In this document: positions 6,567 through 7,696 of the stretch, one piece after another
Layout of the letters: the number at the start of each line of letters is the position of its first letter
Position numbering within the stretch: the stretch's first letter is position 1
Source of the DNA: Treponema sp.
GTDB taxonomy: Bacteria; Spirochaetota; Spirochaetia; Treponematales; Breznakiellaceae
DNA length: 7,696 nucleotides
Assembly (NCBI GenBank): GCA_031258265.1
Contig: JAIRNB010000057.1
Coordinates: 1 to 7,696 of the forward strand
Reading direction: 5' to 3'
The notes under the pieces: generated by a model
Seen by the model: the letters and a program-made list of their open reading frames with translations, nothing else
Database searches by the model: none
What the model was told of the DNA's origin: nothing
Position numbers and translations under genes: made by a program

Positions 6567-6721
6567 AAGGGGGGGCACATAGATTCCGGAAGCCGGAGGC
6601 ACGGCAGCCCAGACACGGCTGTTCATCCCGGCCCCCCCACGCTGCGAAGTCCTCGTGGCAAACCCTCAGGGTAAACCAGGGTTTACCCGGGTTTACCCCT
6701 GCGGTCTTCTCCGCTACCCCC
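6567..6721 (-). repeat. Dispersed GC-rich repeat, copy 2 (inverted)
   Basis: This is the reverse-complement counterpart of the element at 897-1054. The core is 6614-6721; its diverged tail reaches the G7 run at 6569-6575, just past the sbcC stop. The internal hairpin is at 6659-6695, with inner arms GGGTAAACC (6669-6677) and GGTTTACCC (6680-6688), an AG centre and outer arms AAACCC/GGGTTT. A second small stem, TCCGG-AAG-CCGGA, is at 6585-6597. A minus-strand open frame crosses this copy into the sbcC end, but it is not open in copy 1. As transcribed from sbcC, the element could fold in the 3' untranslated region and slow or stop transcription, though no U-tract is seen. Confidence 0.8.
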
Positions 6722-6798
6722 TCTTGGGGAACCACGGCGCCGGTCTGCGGTATGCAAAAATTTTGGGAAAGCCTCCAAGGCTATACAAAGGATAGGTT
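6722..6798 (+). promoter_or_regulatory. Leader of the MATE transporter gene
   Basis: This short spacer joins repeat copy 2 to the MATE start codon. A five-base-pair hairpin (AGCCT-CCA-AGGCT, 6770-6782) sits just before the ribosome binding site AAAGGA (6787-6792), which is 6 bp from the ATG. A TATACA at 6782-6787 is too close to the start codon to be a likely -10, and no convincing promoter is seen, so the gene may depend on read-through from sbcC or on a promoter I cannot recognise. Confidence 0.35.
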
Positions 6799-7696
6799 AT
6801 GAAGGACAAGACAGACGGTATAACTCTGATGGAGAGCAGCCCGGTGGCGGTAAGTATTCTCAGGCTGTCGATTCCCATGATGCTCGGCTCAATAGCCCAA
6901 ATGGTATACAATATGACCGATACTTTCTTTATCGGCCAAACCGGCGATCCGAATATGGTGGCCGGCGTATCACTCACCATGCCGCTGTTTATGTTCTCCC
7001 AGGGCCTGGGCAATATTTTTGCTGTGGGCGCGTCAAGCTATATCTCCCGGATGCTGGGAGCAAAACGCCTTGATGAGGCGAAACATACCAGCGCGGTATC
7101 ATTCTATGTAACCATCGCCCTGGGACTCGCGGTAACACTCCTCCTGGTATTATTCAGAACTCCTATCCTGCATATAGTGGGAACCAGTGATATTACCTTT
7201 CGTTACGCCAGCGATTACTTCACCATCATTTCCACGTTCATTGCCTTTGCCATGGTAAATATTGCCCTCGGCGGCCAAATCCGTTCCGAAGGGGCCAGCG
7301 CGAAGGCAACGGTGGGAATGATGATCGGCATTGTGGTAAATATTATCCTGGACCCCCTTTTCATCCTTGCCTTAAATTTGGGTGTTGCCGGCGCGGCCTG
7401 GGCCACGGTTATCGGACTTATCGCATCGACCGTTTACTATGTACAGTATTTCCTCCGGGGTAATTCTATTCTGTCCATAAAACCGGCCGACTTTAAACCC
7501 AACGCGGCGATGTTCAAAGAGGTTTTAAAAATCGGCGTCCCGTCGGCGGTTTCCAATTTTGTGATGACTCTGGCAATGATTATCACCAATGTCATGGCCG
7601 CCGGTTACGGCGATTTTGTGGTAGCCGGAAGCGGTGTCAATGGCCGTATAACTTCCGTCAGCTTCATGCTTGTTCTAGCCATTGCCTTTGGCTATC
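6799..7696 (+). CDS. MATE family efflux transporter, N-terminal part
   Basis: This reading frame is cut by the window edge; 299 residues are visible of a family that usually has about 450. MATE proteins are inner-membrane antiporters with twelve membrane helices that export drugs, metabolites or other organic compounds using Na+ or H+ gradients. The family pattern is clear. Helix 1 contains V-Y-N-M-T-D-T-F-F-I-G (37-46), followed by the G-D-x-N-x-V-A-G-V-S-L loop. A segment Q-I-R-S-E-G (160-165) leads into the G-x-x-x-N-I-I-L-D-P-L-F-I motif (177-189). A short cytoplasmic link (about 225-240) precedes the second half, which begins at K-I-G-V-P-S-A. The ATG at 6799 has AAAGGA at good spacing. 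The sequence is less GC- and purine-rich than sbcC. The substrate cannot be inferred. Confidence 0.93.
   Translation, partial: MKDKTDGITLMESSPVAVSILRLSIPMMLGSIAQMVYNMTDTFFIGQTGDPNMVAGVSLTMPLFMFSQGLGNIFAVGASSYISRMLGAKRLDEAKHTSAVSFYVTIALGLAVTLLLVLFRTPILHIVGTSDITFRYASDYFTIISTFIAFAMVNIALGGQIRSEGASAKATVGMMIGIVVNIILDPLFILALNLGVAGAAWATVIGLIASTVYYVQYFLRGNSILSIKPADFKPNAAMFKEVLKIGVPSAVSNFVMTLAMIITNVMAAGYGDFVVAGSGVNGRITSVSFMLVLAIAFGY

Noticed and set aside
6559..6600. Intrinsic terminator after sbcC
   Set aside because: A TCCGG/CCGGA stem is present but no T-run follows, so the classical signature is missing.
6352..6735. 127-codon minus-strand frame across repeat copy 2 and the end of sbcC
   Set aside because: It overlaps the conserved SbcC head in antisense, and the corresponding frame in copy 1 has in-frame stops.

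Overview
The window looks like a bacterial chromosomal segment, most likely from a spirochaete of the Treponema group. That call is tentative. It rests on the coiled-coil plus PD-(D/E)XK protein at the left (a DUF3782-like family that is common in treponemes), on the style of the SbcD and SbcC proteins, and on G-rich intergenic DNA with a dispersed repeat. No rRNA, tRNA, CRISPR array, transposase or phage gene is visible.

Layout. On the minus strand, 117-725 encodes a probable DUF3782/PD-(D/E)XK nuclease-like protein with a regular heptad coiled coil. A gene-free divergent region (726-1173) follows. It holds the nuclease gene's promoter, a striking 22-bp palindrome (786-807), one copy of a GC-rich dispersed repeat (897-1054), and the promoter zone of the rightward operon with two sets of short direct repeats. 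The plus-strand operon has three closely packed genes: an M48-family zinc metallopeptidase lipoprotein (1174-1992), sbcD (2006-3361, TTG start) and sbcC (3358-6558, ATGA overlap with sbcD). A second, inverted copy of the repeat (6567-6721) begins 8 bp after the sbcC stop. A MATE-family efflux transporter (6799 onward) runs off the right edge.

How the genes relate. SbcD (Mre11-type nuclease) and SbcC (Rad50-type ATPase with zinc hook) form the SbcCD complex, which opens hairpins and processes DNA ends. Both carry every key motif. The M48 lipoprotein is predicted to sit in the envelope and has no obvious functional link to SbcCD, although gene spacing implies co-transcription. The most noteworthy feature is that the whole M48-sbcD-sbcC block is bracketed by two copies of a ~155-bp repeat in inverted orientation. 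Each copy contains a conserved hairpin, and the strongest 108-bp core is about 93% identical between copies by hand alignment. I see no convincing evidence for a wholly new multi-gene system; the repeat pair and the promoter-region palindrome and direct repeats are the unexplained signals.
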